A stretch of DNA of 64,000 nucleotides from Phymorhynchus buccinoides. Lineage: Eukaryota; Mollusca; Gastropoda; Neogastropoda; Raphitomidae. Positions 1 to 12,480 of this stretch are shown piece after piece. Where the stretch lies: positions 61,698,606-61,762,605 of the forward strand of contig CM065689.1 of the NCBI GenBank assembly GCA_017654935.2, given 5' to 3'. A program made the position numbers and the translations under genes. Position 1 is the stretch's first letter. Every line of letters begins with the position of its first letter. The notes beneath the pieces are model-generated. The model worked only from the letters and a program-made list of their open reading frames with translations. It was not told the DNA's origin and did not search any database.

Positions 1-491
1 GGTTGTCCATTGTTTCTCAACTGACAAGAGGGGAGTAACTGTTCTTTAACTCTTAGCGCCATGTGTGACCTTGGTTGTTCATTGTTTCCCAACTGACAAC
101 AGGGGAGTAACTATTGTTTAACTCTTAGCGCCATGTGTTTTGTGACCTTGGTTGTCCATTGTTTCCCAACTGACAACAGGGGAGTAACTATTGTTTAACT
201 CTTAGCGCCATGTGTGACCTTGGTTGTCCATTGTTTCCCAACTGACAAGAGGGGAGTAACTGTTCTTTAACTCTTAGCGCCATGTGTTTTGTGACCTTGG
301 TTGTCCATTGTTTCCCAACTGACAACAGGGGAGTAACTATTGTTTAACTCTTAGCGCCATGTGTTTTGTGACCTTGGTTGTCCATTGTTTCCCAACTGAC
401 AACAGGGGAGTAACTATTGTTTAACTCTTAGCGCCATGTGTTTTGTGACCTTGGTTGTCCATTGTTTCCCAACTGACAACAGGGGAGTAAC
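1..491 (+). repeat. ~75-bp tandem array of the TTAA element's left terminal region
   Basis: About seven units, each with TTAACTCTTAGCGCCATGTG, then TTGTCCATTG, then an AGGGGAGTAACT tail. Some units lack a TTTTGTG insert, giving two lengths. Every unit starts with the terminal sequence of the TTAA element, so the transposon end itself has been multiplied. A diverged single copy lies at 59530-59610. Confidence 0.9.
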
Positions 492-772
492 TTGCCGCCC
501 AGAAATACAACTGCCTTAACTCGATTTTTGAGATTTTTGGCATGCTATATCAGTAGACCAAGGGGCATAACCTGGCAGAGCCTAAAAGTGGTTAAGTGAA
601 AAATAAAGCTGTTATAAGCAAAAAACAGTTGTAACTAAACCCATTGAATATTTCATGGGGAGGAATACTGTTGTGAGTTGAGTTACCTTAACTGTATTTT
701 AATTTATTCATTTCTTCTGGATGCACAACTGTCGTAAGTCGACTTACGGTTTTTGCATTGCGTTTTTTTTTT

Positions 773-1360
773 ATCCATTATTGTTGCTGTTTGTTTCGTC
801 CATTATTGTTGCTGTTTGTTTCGTCCATTATTGTTGCTGTTTCGTCCATTATTGTTGCTGTTTGTTTCGTCCATTATTGTTGCTGTTTGTGTCGTCCATT
901 ATTGTTGCTGTTTGTGTCGTCCATTATTGTTGCTGTTTGTGTCGTCCATTATTGTTGCTGTTTGTGTCGTCCATTATTGTTGCTGTTTGTGTCGTCCATT
1001 ATTGTTGCTGTTTGTTTCGTCCATCATTGTTGCTGTTTGTTTCGTCCATTATTGTTGCTGTTTGTTTCGTCCATTATTGTTGCTGTTTGTTTCGTCCATT
1101 ATTGTTGCTGTTTGTGTCGTCCATCATTATTGTTGCTGTTTGTGTCGTCCATTATTGTTGCTGTTTCGTCCATTATTGTTGCTGTTTGTGTCGTCCATTA
1201 TTGTTGCTGTTTGTGTCGTCCATTATCGTTGTCGTCCATCATTATTGTTGCTGTTTGTTTCGTCCATTATTGTTGCTGTTTGTGTCGTCCATTATTGTTG
1301 CTGTTTGTTTCGTCCATTATTGTTGCTGTTTGTTTCGTCCATTATTGTTGCTGTTTTTTC
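773..1360 (+). repeat. 25-bp minisatellite
   Basis: Units of about 25 bp built on TCCATTATTGTTGCTGTTTG, with T/G variation (TTTCG/TGTCG) and a few shortened units. The period is not a multiple of three and has no stop codon in any + frame, so all three frames stay open over ~600 bp. These are not genes. Copy 2 is at 42714-43282 and lacks about one unit near the end. Confidence 0.93.
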
Positions 1361-1387
1361 GAGTTACATTGGTAATATACTGAATTA

Positions 1388-1410
1388 TGCGAGAGAGAGA
1401 GAGAGAGAGG

Positions 1411-1451
<41 letters not shown>

Positions 1452-1653
1452 CTGCTGCCTGGTGGCTGCCTTCTACCGCCCCTTCTATGTGCACCTGTTG
1501 TAGGGGGATTGTGTTAGGAGAGAGAGACACAAAGAGAGAGAGAGAGAGGTGAGAGAGAGAGAGAGAGAGAGATGAACTGGTGGCTGCCTTCTACCGCCCC
1601 TTCTATCTGCACCTGTTGTAGGGGGATTGTGTTAGGAGAGAGGTCAGAGAGAG

Positions 1654-1708
<55 letters not shown>

Positions 1709-1955
1709 CTGCTGCCTGGTGGCTGCCTTCTACCGCCCCTTCTATCTGCACCTGTTGTAGGGGGATTGTGTTAGGAGAGAGAGACACAAAGAGAGAGAGA
1801 GGGAGAGAGAGAGAGATGAACTGCTGCCTGGTGGCTGCCTTCTACCGCCCCTTCTATCTGCACCTGTTGTAGGGGGATTTGTGTTAGGAGAGAGAGAGAC
1901 ACAAAAGAGAGAGAGAGAGAGGTGAGAGAGAGAGAGAGATGAACTGAACTGTTGC

Positions 1956-2022
<67 letters not shown>

Positions 2023-2029
2023 AACTGTT

Positions 2030-2063
<34 letters not shown>

Positions 2064-2065
2064 AC
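1388..2065 (+). repeat. Composite (GA)n / 70-80-bp repeat
   Basis: Runs of GA alternate with four copies of a unique stretch containing GGTGGCTGCCTTCTACCGCC and CACCTGTTGTAGGGGGATTG. Towards the right only short ATGAACTGTTGCCTGAGAG linkers remain between GA runs. Copy 2 (43310-43970) has different run lengths, as expected for a fast-mutating locus. Confidence 0.92.
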
Positions 2066-2227
2066 TGTTGATTTAAGATTCTTTGATCTTTTGTTGTCCA
2101 GAGTTGTTGTTGCTGTTGTTGGTTCATGTCAAAAAAGCCTAACTTTGATTTTGCATTCAACTGTATTGAGGCTGTTCTTTCTGTAATAGTTTTTTTTTGG
2201 AGGAAGCGTTCATTTTCATTCATTATA

Positions 2228-2229
<2 letters not shown>

Positions 2230-2321
<92 letters not shown>
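2230..2321 (+). repeat. (CT)n microsatellite
   Basis: An uninterrupted CT run of about 90 bp, on the opposite purine/pyrimidine strand from the GA tracts just upstream, so the pair could fold back on itself. Copy 2 is at 44137-44223. Confidence 0.95.
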
Positions 2322-2322
<1 letters not shown>

Positions 2323-2505
2323 TTTACGCACACAGACACAAACAATAAACAGTCGAATCAGTTCTAAAAATATCCAAACACTTGGCAGTGAATGTCTTTG
2401 CATTTGCTGGTAGTGTAGACTGTCTCGGGCCAATATTGGCCCAATGGTGCTAGAACAGTTAAACGGTCTCAGATTTTAGTATTTATCTTATGATTGTTGT
2501 GTATG

Positions 2506-2866
2506 ATGCTGTGTGTTTCTATATTGCAGTATGATGCTGTGTGTTTCTATATTGCAGTATGATGCTGTGTGTTTCTATATTGCAGTATGATGCTGTGTGT
2601 TTCTATATTGCAGTATGATGCTGTGTGTTTCTATATTGCAGTATGATGCTGTGTGTTTCTATATTGCAGTATGATGCTGTGTGTTTCTATATTGCAGTAT
2701 GATGCTGTGTGTTTCTATATTGCAGTATGATGCTGTGTGTTTCTATATTGCAGTATGATGCTGTGTGTTTCTATATTGCAGTATGATGCTGTGTGTTTCT
2801 ATATTGCAGTATGATGCTGTGTGTTTCTATATTGCAGTATGATGCTGTGTGTTTCTATATTGCAGC
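2506..2866 (+). repeat. 28-bp array, each unit ending in an acceptor-like TTTCTATATTGCAG
   Basis: Thirteen nearly perfect 28-bp units, TATGATGCTGTGTG plus TTTCTATATTGCAG. Each unit ends like a vertebrate-style 3' splice site (pyrimidine-rich stretch, then CAG). After the last CAG comes CTCTATAACAAAACAGAAG, which I cannot match to a kinesin exon. Copy 2 is at 44407-44768. Confidence 0.93.
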
Positions 2867-3056
2867 TCTATAACAAAACAGAAGTCACTTTGACATCCTG
2901 TTATACATCAGGCATGAAAACAGCTCTGTCGTCTCCGCCGAAAATTTGTCTCTCTTAATTCCACACAAATTAACTGTTGAACTGTGGATACTATTACTAT
3001 GGTGTGTGCAGAAACTGACGGTGCCCAACAAGGAGAACATGATTTGTCTCTCTTAA

Positions 3057-4585
3057 CTCTTTCAATCCTGCAGACCGGTTTTCCGGTTTCAAGGCTTAAT
3101 ACCTTTCAATCCTGGAGAACGGAAAACCGTTCTGGAAGAAATAACTCCTTTCAATCCGAGAGACCGGTATTCCGGGATCGTACTTTGGACTTACCGCAAT
3201 TCGCGCCATCAAAGTACGTCATTTACCCTTGACCCAGCCCTAACGGGACTGTTTATGAATGGAATGTGATGCCAGACCCCCCAGCCGTTTACCCTTCCCT
3301 TCCCCCCACCCCCTCCTCCTTCCAGCTCTGTGGGAAAGGGGTCGTTTTGAGTGAATGCGTGTAGTAGGTGTGTACTGTGCACGTGGCAGTTTTTGTTGGT
3401 AGTGAAAATAGAAGGTGGAGAAAATTCTGATTCTGACCAATTTGACAGAAGAAGAGTGAGTTTAGTTCGTGGCAGCTATTGAAGCGCATATAGGTGGTGA
3501 TGATGCTAGTGGTGAGGAGTTAGATTATCAAAACTTACCTTTGTTCTACACTCGACCGAGTTTTGAGTGGATTAGGGGGAATTATGTCACACCAAAACCG
3601 AAACTAGGACGGAATTCAAACATCGATCAGGGCCTGTGTGTGTGTTAGACACATCAATGAAAGCGCAAGATTATTTTCAGTTATATTACTCTGATGAAAT
3701 GCTCAGTTCTCTGCTAGAATATACCAACAATAACACCTAAAAAAACGCACCGAGGAGCCAGAGAAAAACAAAGGTGTAGGTGACAAGCACACCTGTGTGT
3801 TGTGCACGGCATGACACCCCAAGTACAAGCATGCACACACTGGTGTCAGCTATACCGACACCCCTTCAAAACGTGTCAAACTACAATGATGTGTGAAAAG
3901 TGTGTATCTGTGCTGCAAACAGCGTCACAGTGACTGCTTCAAGGTGTGTCACACACGTGTCACCTATGTGTGACGTGTGACGTGATGACTGTGACAGGGG
4001 TACATACATGCGTAGATAGGGAACGTGAAAATATTATCTGTGTAAAAAAAAGTGTGCAAAATAGTGTGGTGCTTGTCCTCTATATATTTGTGTTGTATCC
4101 ATACATAATCGTCAAAGCAGACAATAAACTGTTGATGTGTTGGGGACAATTATGGTGACAATGGTGACACTTATCCGTGGAGTAATGACAAGCACAATGC
4201 ATGGGGATGTACAGGAGGCATCGCTTGGTGAGTGCGTGCATGAAATATACAATTTGCTTTAAAAACACTGACCTGCATGTATGGCATGATGGTATGTTTT
4301 ATGTTAAATTGTAAACTTACCTGTTTTACACCTGTGTGTCATCTGGCATGTCACCATAATGTGTCAACATGGTCACAAACAGCTTCTCACATCAATTCCC
4401 TACACAACGGTATATGGCATTCTTAGGTTCGTGTAATGTGGGTTACTGCCGTAAGTCTCTAACATAAGTACCCCATTATCACATTTTTAACCCTCTATAA
4501 ATCCAGGAATGAAGGGAATAGATAGATAATAGAAACATAGGAATAAGGGGAAGTAACAGTTAGTGTAAAACCAGGAATGAAAGAG
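3057..4585 (+). mobile_element. Internally deleted piggyBac-like element (copy 1), TTAA target duplication
   Basis: TTAA occurs at 3053-3056 and again at 4586-4589. The ends are inverted repeats: CTCTTTCAATCCTG on the left and, reversed, CTCTTTCATTCCTG on the right. The insertion site is the TTAA of the array motif TCTCTCTTAATTCC, restored exactly if the element is removed. Subterminal CTTTCAATCC repeats follow the left end. Inside are remnants of a reading frame: an acidic stretch near 3475-3640 (GDDDASGEELDY in copy 2), and at 3780-3970 a Cys/His-rich piece with HTCVLC, LCCKQRHSDCFKVCHT and two stops. That resembles the C-terminal Cys-rich domain of piggyBac transposases. The catalytic middle is gone, so it is non-autonomous. 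Confidence 0.82.
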
Positions 4586-4827
4586 TTAATTCCAAACAAA
4601 TTAACTGTTGAACTGTGGATACTATTACTATGGTGTGTGCAGAAACTGATGGTGCCCAACAAGGAGAACATGATCTGTCTCTCTTAATTCCACACAAATT
4701 AACTGTTGAACTGTGGATACTATTACTATGGTGTGTGCAGAAACTGACGGTGCCCAACAAGGAGAACATGATCTGTCTCTTAATTCCACACAAATTAACT
4801 GTTGAACTGTGGATACTATTAATAATA

Positions 4828-4950
4828 ATAATAATAAATAACATTTATAGAGCGCCCTTTCTCTCTTGAGGTCACAGCGCTTCACAATTGTTTAAATAAA
4901 TACATAAATCATAAATAAGCTACTACAATATTAACTATCACAAACATGCA
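4828..4950. mobile_element. Short insertion with (AAT)n end and an AGCGC...GCGCTTCACAAT motif
   Basis: An AATAATAATAATAAATAAC tract followed by ATTTATAGAGCGCCC and CACAGCGCTTCACAATTG interrupts the 106-bp array. The same style of tail (ATTTATATAGCGCTTTACC, GCGCTTTACAATCAATT) closes the LINE copies at 16004 and 23237, so this looks like a LINE/SINE 3' tail on the minus strand. In copy 2 (46725-46880) the tract is rearranged. Confidence 0.55.
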
Positions 4951-5856
4951 CCCAGCCACTATTACTATGGTGTGTGCAGAAACTGACGGTGCCCAACAAG
5001 AACATGATCTGTCTCTCTTAATTCCACACAAATTAACTGTTCAATTGTGGATAGTATGGTGTGTGCAGAAACTGGGTGCGCTGAGCCAGACAGTGCTCAA
5101 CAAGGAGAACATGATCTGTCTCTCTTAATTCCACACAGGTTAACTGTTCAACTGTGGTGTGTGCAGAAACTGGGCGTGCTGAGCCAGACGTGCTGACGGT
5201 GCCCAACAAGGAGAACATGATCTGTCTCTCTTAATTCCACACAGGTTAACTGTTCAACTGTGGTGTGTGCAGAAACTGGGCGTGCTGAGCCAGACGTGCT
5301 GACGGTGCCCAACAAGGAGAACATGATCTGTCTCTCTTAATTCCACACAGGTTAACTGTTCAACTGTGGTGTGTGCAGAAACTGGGCGCGCTGAGCCAGA
5401 CGTGCTGACGGTGCCCAACAAGGAGAACATGATCTGTCTCTCTTAATTCCACACAGGTTAACTGTTCAACTGTGGTGTGTGCAGAAATTGGGCGCGCTGA
5501 GCCAGACGTGCTGACAGTGCTCAACAAGGAGAACATGATCTGTCTCTCTTAATTCCACACAGGTTAACTGTTCAACTGTGGTGTGTGCAGAAATTGGGCG
5601 CGCTGAGCCAGACGTGCTGACGGTGCCCAACAAGGAGAACATGATCTGTCTCTCTTAATTCCACACAGGTTAACTGTTCAACTGTGGTGTGTGCAGAAAT
5701 TGGGCGCGCTGAGCCAGACGTGCTGACGGTGCCCAACAAGGAGAACATGATCTGTCTCTCTTAATTCCACACAGGTTAACTGTTCAACTGTGGTGTGTGC
5801 AGAAACTGGGCGTGCTGAGCCAGACGTGCTGACGGTGCCCAACAAGGAGAACATGA

Positions 5857-8020
<2,164 letters not shown>

Positions 8021-8279
8021 TCAATTGGCACTTGATCGATAACCAATTGCTGCGGAATTCAAATACTGTGTTGATCATTATTGTTTTCTTACAGAGTTTA
8101 TTATTATCCCAGTTAACCACTATTATGAAAAAGAATTTGAATTGCAGTCAATCGAGGTTCTGTAAGCCAGAGACCTTCCAGAATGTTCTTTTTCTTCTAC
8201 TACCAATAATGTCCACCTGCCGTAACTGGCAATTATTGACATGTACTGGGGTTCAAAGAATTATGCAGTGCGGGAGGAA

Positions 8280-8940
8280 AAACAAAAGTTAGATAGATAA
8301 GAGAGCATGCTCGACCGAGCACCCCTGACTAGTCCGAGAACACCCGGCCCCCACATGGGGGAAAAAAGAAAAGTAGTGAGTTTTTAAGCTGGGAGGTTCA
8401 GTACCTTTGGTGTGAAGGAGCTGAGCGTGGGGGACTGGACGGTTTCTGATGGCAGGGAGTTCCTGTCGCGAACGGTTCTGGGGAAAAAAAAAGTTGTTAT
8501 GGTAGTCCGTTCGGAACTGCATGTTGTGGTTCTGTCTTCTGCTGCTGGGGGGTAGAGGTTTGAGGGCGCTGCACTTCACACAGGCCAGTCCATTCGTGAT
8601 TTTATGCATCATGCAGAGCCTGGAGGGAATCCTTTGGAACTGCATATTGTGGTTCTGTCTTCTGCTGCTGGGGGGTAGAGGTTTGAGGGCGCTGCACTTC
8701 ACACAGGCCAGTCCATTCGTGATTTTATGCATCATGCTGAGCCTGGAGGGAATCCTTTGGAACTGCATATTGTGGTTCTGTCTTCTGCTGCTGGGGGGTA
8801 GAGGTTTGAGGGCGCTGCACTTCACACAGGCCAGTCCATTCGTGATTTTATACATCATGCTGAGCCTGGATGCGAGGCAGCGCTCAGCCAGTGTTGGCCT
8901 TTGTAGCTGATGGAGCATGCTGCTGACACTGGATAACTCT
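8280..8940 (-). pseudogene. LINE reverse-transcriptase C-terminal fragment with an internal triplication (copy 1)
   Basis: On the minus strand, residues such as RLSMMYKITNGL, then a TTTTTTTTT run, then (in the next frame) FFPRTVRDRNSLPSETVQSP resemble the extreme C-terminus of Jockey/CR1-type non-LTR retrotransposon ORF2, including the FFPRT-x-WNSLP-type block. A ~119-120-bp piece encoding SRLSMMHKITNGLACVKC is present three times in tandem. The frame breaks at the nine-base T run (8488-8496). Everything N-terminal, including the catalytic RT core, is absent. Confidence 0.72.
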
Positions 8941-9109
8941 TTCTTCTTCCTATTGGGGATGTTTATCCTGCCCCACGCCCAAAGTCTTCATTTAGACTGC
9001 AATTTGCGCACAGGATGCATGCTATGTGAGTTCGTGTCATCCATTCCACCGGCACAACATGGCCTACTCCTACTGAATAGTGGAATGGGCTTTAACGTGT
9101 GTAACGTGT

Positions 9110-9320
9110 GCTCAAGATCTTTGTGCATGCGGGACCTCGGTTTTACGTCTCATCCGAAGGACTTTTCCCCCCAACTAACGTCAGGTACCCATGTACACCT
9201 GGGTGTAGTGCGGAAAATAGCAGTGAAGTGCCTTTCCCAAGGACACACCACTGCTACCCGAGCTGGATTCGAACCCGCACACTCGCAAACCTGACGGATT
9301 ACCAGTGACTTAGCCATTTG
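9110..9320 (-). mobile_element. tRNA-derived SINE (copy 1)
   Basis: Read on the minus strand the right end begins with a tRNA-like head: an A-box-like TGGCTAAGTCACTGG and a B box GGTTCGAATCC about 40 nt later, the spacing of an internal RNA polymerase III promoter. A conserved-looking body follows (GGGAAAGGCACTTCACTGC, GGTGTACATGGGTACC, TCCTTCGGATGAGAC). The head has no intact cloverleaf, so it is a SINE and not a tRNA gene. Confidence 0.7.
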
Positions 9321-9410
9321 TGTCATACTTGAATATCGTTTTTGTTGTCTTCTTGTTGAAGATCACTAAAACGCTTTGGAATCGTTACAGGTAAAGAAAG
9401 CACTTTATAA

Positions 9411-9416
9411 ATCCAC

Positions 9417-9448
<32 letters not shown>
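9411..9448 (+). repeat. (ATT)n microsatellite
   Basis: A run of ATT triplets immediately left of the MITE. The MITE's TA target lies at its edge. Confidence 0.9.
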
Positions 9449-9449
<1 letters not shown>

Positions 9450-9606
9450 AGTGGAACCTCCCTTATAAGACCTTAAAAAATCATCCAAAATGAGGTCTTA
9501 TAAGGGAGGGGTCTTATAAGGGAGGTAATTTTAATACTTAAGAAGGGCAATGTCTCAGAGAAGTAGGTCTTATGTGGGAGGGAGTCTTATAAGGGAGGTT
9601 CGACTG
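9449..9606. mobile_element. MITE with CAGT(G/C)GAACCTCCC inverted ends and TA duplication (copy 1)
   Basis: The left end is CAGTGGAACCTCCCTTATAA; the right end reversed is CAGTCGAACCTCCCTTATAA. TA flanks both sides (9447-9448, 9607-9608). At 158 bp with no coding capacity, the TA target and CAGTxGAACCTC termini fit a pogo/Tigger-type Tc1-mariner MITE. Internal copies of GGTCTTATAAGGGAGG suggest a folded-back structure. Confidence 0.85.
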
Positions 9607-9789
9607 TATTGCTATTTTACAAAACATCACTATTCGACCAGTAAAATAGATAACGATTTGGAAGTTAGCTAAGAGTTACTTCTTTGTATTATCGATGATG
9701 CCTCAACATTTGAAACCTGTATCATTTTGCATTATTTGTCCATCTTTGTTCATGTGACAGACAATGATATACAAACCAGCTAGTATAGA

Positions 9790-10395
9790 ACTGTTGCGAA
9801 GGGAACGAATCTGATAGTGCAGAATGAGTTGTGGTGGTGGTGGTTGTTGTTGTACCACCATGGCTGAAAGACTCCAGGGATCCATCATCCCAACAGGCCG
9901 AAGCACTTGAACACTATGGTACAAATACCCCCAGAGTGTAGAGTGACACAGAGGTAACCCATTCGTCCTCGTATCACAATAAAACCCAGTTCGCCTCGGT
10001 ACAGGGGATTTTTTCCTCTCACACTGCAATAGGCCTACGGTCCCCGAGTTTTGGAAAAACAGAAGAAACCTCGGTACAGAAAGCCAAGGGGTTTTTTTTT
10101 TCCTCATCACTCTCTGTGCACTAGCTTAAAACGACCAGTCTTTGGAAGACGAGAGTCCCTTGTGCCGTATGCACTTAGCACACGTTAAACCCAGTGGCAA
10201 CGAAAAAGTTGTTATTTGGTCAACATTTACCACTACCCACACCCAGCTCCAAGAACCCCTTTCCTTCTTCAACAATCACACATAAAAATCGCATGCAAAT
10301 TTTTTTTTTTTTAAATTTGGGTGGCGCGCCTCTGGCTGCGAAGCTCTTTCCAGGTGGGAGCATCCCAAAATTCATAGAGACGCCTCTGTGACTAT
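9790..10395 (+). mobile_element. Degraded tRNA-derived SINE and companion repeat (copy 1)
   Basis: This corresponds to 51730-52245. It carries GACTCCAGGGATCCATCATC and CCGAAGCACTTGAACACTAT, then CACAGAGGTAACCCATTCG and a damaged B-box region (CCCAGTTCGCCTCGG; intact as GAGTTCGAACCTCGG in copy 2). Compared with copy 2 there are many 1-5-base insertions and deletions, far more than in 1-9700. Confidence 0.6.
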
Positions 10396-10599
10396 AAAAA
10401 TACCAAATACCAAATGCCCAGCTAATTGATGAGAAATGCGTTGCGTGGACCGTTTTTTTTTTTGATTACCACCACCGCCGCTATTTGGCAAGATGCCACC
10501 CTCTTGTCCCGCTACACTCCGACTTGGGAGGAAGTTAAGTTTGGATTTGTAGAGATTGCTGTGAGTGACATTGACTGCATTGACTGTTTAGTGTTACCT

Positions 10600-11318
10600 G
10601 GGTTTAGTGCTTCTCTACCTGTTTCTGTTCCAGGTACACAGTGAAACCTCCTGTAGAAAGTACACTGTTAACTGGGTTTAGTGCTTCTCTACCTGTTCAG
10701 TTTGTTTCTGTTCCAGTACACAGCCAAACCTCCCATAGAAAGTACACTGACTGTACTGGTTTAGTGCTTCTCTAGCCTGTTTCATTTTGTTTCTGTTCCA
10801 GGTACACAGCCACTCCCATAGAAAGTACACTGACTGTTCTGGGTTTAGTGCTTACTCTACCTGTGTCAGTTTGTTTTTGTTCCAGGTACACGCCAAAACC
10901 TCTTGTAGAAAGTACACTGACTGTTAACTGGTTTAGTGCTTCTCTAGCCTGTTCATTTGTTTTTCTGTTCCAGGTACCAGCCAAACCTCTTGTAGAAAGT
11001 ACACTGGACTGTTACTGGTTTTGTGCTTCTTACCTTTCCAGTTTGTTCTGTTTCAGGTACACCAAAGCCAAACGCTCTTGTAGAAAGTACACTGACTGTT
11101 AACGGGTTTTAGTGCGTCTCTACCTGTTCGTTTTTTTCTGTTCCAGGTACACAGCCAAACCTCTTGTAGAAAGTACCTGACTGTTACTGGGTTAGTGCTT
11201 CCTCACCTGTTCGTTGTTTCTGTTCCAGGTACACAGCCAAACCTCTTGTATAAAGTACACTGACTGTTTACTGGGTTTATTGTCTTCTTTACCTGTTCAT
11301 TTGTTTCTGTTCCAGGTA
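10600..11318 (+). repeat. Eroded array of the kinesin exon 5 acceptor junction (copy 1), ending at the gap
   Basis: About eight units of the 87-bp repeat described at 52427-57250: polypyrimidine, TTCCAG, then GTACACAGCCAAACCTC and TAGAAAGTACACTG. Almost every unit has indels, whereas copy 2 units are nearly perfect. The run stops inside a unit at the N gap. The pattern suggests unpolished contig-end sequence. Confidence 0.88.
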
Positions 11319-11818
11319 NNNNNNNNNNNNNNNNNNNNNNNNNNNNNNNNNNNNNNNNNNNNNNNNNNNNNNNNNNNNNNNNNNNNNNNNNNNNNNNNNN
11401 NNNNNNNNNNNNNNNNNNNNNNNNNNNNNNNNNNNNNNNNNNNNNNNNNNNNNNNNNNNNNNNNNNNNNNNNNNNNNNNNNNNNNNNNNNNNNNNNNNNN
11501 NNNNNNNNNNNNNNNNNNNNNNNNNNNNNNNNNNNNNNNNNNNNNNNNNNNNNNNNNNNNNNNNNNNNNNNNNNNNNNNNNNNNNNNNNNNNNNNNNNNN
11601 NNNNNNNNNNNNNNNNNNNNNNNNNNNNNNNNNNNNNNNNNNNNNNNNNNNNNNNNNNNNNNNNNNNNNNNNNNNNNNNNNNNNNNNNNNNNNNNNNNNN
11701 NNNNNNNNNNNNNNNNNNNNNNNNNNNNNNNNNNNNNNNNNNNNNNNNNNNNNNNNNNNNNNNNNNNNNNNNNNNNNNNNNNNNNNNNNNNNNNNNNNNN
11801 NNNNNNNNNNNNNNNNNN
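11319..11818. other. Assembly gap of exactly 500 N
   Basis: A round-number gap joining an exon 5 junction array on the left to an unrelated TTGTCCATAAC array on the right. The true distance, order and orientation across it are unknown. Confidence 0.99.
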
Positions 11819-12182
11819 TGTTGTCCATAACACTTGTTGTCCATAACTGTTGTTGTCCATAACACTGTTGTTGTCCATAACACTGTTGTTGCCCATAATT
11901 GTTGTTGTCCATAACTGTTGTTGTCCATAACACTGTTGTTGTCCATAACACTGTTGTTGCCCATAACTGTTGTTGTCCATAACTGTTGTTGTCCATAACT
12001 TTGTTGTTGCCCATAACACTATTGTTGTCCATAACTGTTGTTGTCCATAACACTGTTGTTGTCCATAACTGTTGTTGTCCATAACACTTGTTGTCCATAG
12101 CACTGTTGTTGCCCATAACACTGTTGTCCATAACACTTGTTGTCCATAACTGTTGTCCATAACTGTTGTTGTCCATAATAGT
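11819..12182 (+). repeat. TTGTCCATAAC minisatellite, block 1
   Basis: Units of 15-21 bp, mostly TGTTGTTGTCCATAACAC with TTGTTGCCCATAAC variants. Same family as 20148-21872 and 22178-23128. The minus strand gives long open frames rich in [15 protein letters not shown], which arise only from the repeat period. Confidence 0.95.
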
Positions 12183-12480
12183 GCAGCAGATATGTGACAT
12201 ATTTCGACTGAATTGTGGGTTTGATGATAAAAGCATGGCATTTGGCACATAGTTAGGACATACCCTTAGGAATATGTTTGGATATAGGGACATTGCATAT
12301 TTGTCCCATGGTAGCTGTGGCGGCCATTTTACAAAATGGCGGCCACAATGTACTATTTTCGCCCATAATAGTGGGGCAGATAACAGAATAATCATGCAAA
12401 TTGTGATACAAGCACCAAATTTGGCATGGTAGTGACGAAAGGTCTTCTGAATAAATTTGCCTGACGTGCCATTTCAAAAA
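12183..12480. repeat. Inverted flank L (partner 19985-20147), with palindrome
   Basis: The stretch GGGTTTGATGATAAAAGCAT ... GGATATAGGGACATTGCATA ... GCGGCCATTTTACAAAATGG reappears in reverse complement at 19985-20147. The CGGCCATTTTACAAAATGGC core is itself nearly palindromic. CCCATAATAGTG occurs twice (at 12170 and 12363), hinting how the neighbouring array may have started. Confidence 0.75.

Larger units (their letters stand above)
1..2458 (+). mobile_element. TTAA-type (piggyBac-like ends) DNA element, copy 1, left end outside the window
   Basis: The right end is visible: ...TGGTGCTAGAACAG followed by TTAA at 2459-2462. Read in reverse it begins TTAA-CTGTTCTAGCACCAT, which resembles the left end seen in copy 2 (TTAA-CTCTTAGCGCCATG at 41910). 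The interior holds no transposase that I can recognise. It is almost all tandem repeat: a ~75-bp array made of the element's own left end, a 25-bp array, and GA and CT tracts. The unique core is 492-772. Confidence 0.7.

Noticed and set aside
721..1415. Three overlapping ~200-codon + frames rich in CCC/VSSIIVAV (also at 42662-43436)
   Set aside because: They are the three frames of a stop-free 25-bp repeat; each frame cycles through the same peptide because 25 is not a multiple of three.
1342..2433. Minus and plus frames of RERERE / SLSLSL
   Set aside because: Translations of GA/CT microsatellites.
9240..9300. tRNA gene suggested by GGATTCGAACCC
   Set aside because: The B box is good, but there is no cloverleaf or acceptor stem and the sequence continues into a SINE body; same for 51888-51940.
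11203..12395. Long frames crossing the N gap
   Set aside because: They exist only because N codons were read through as unknown residues.
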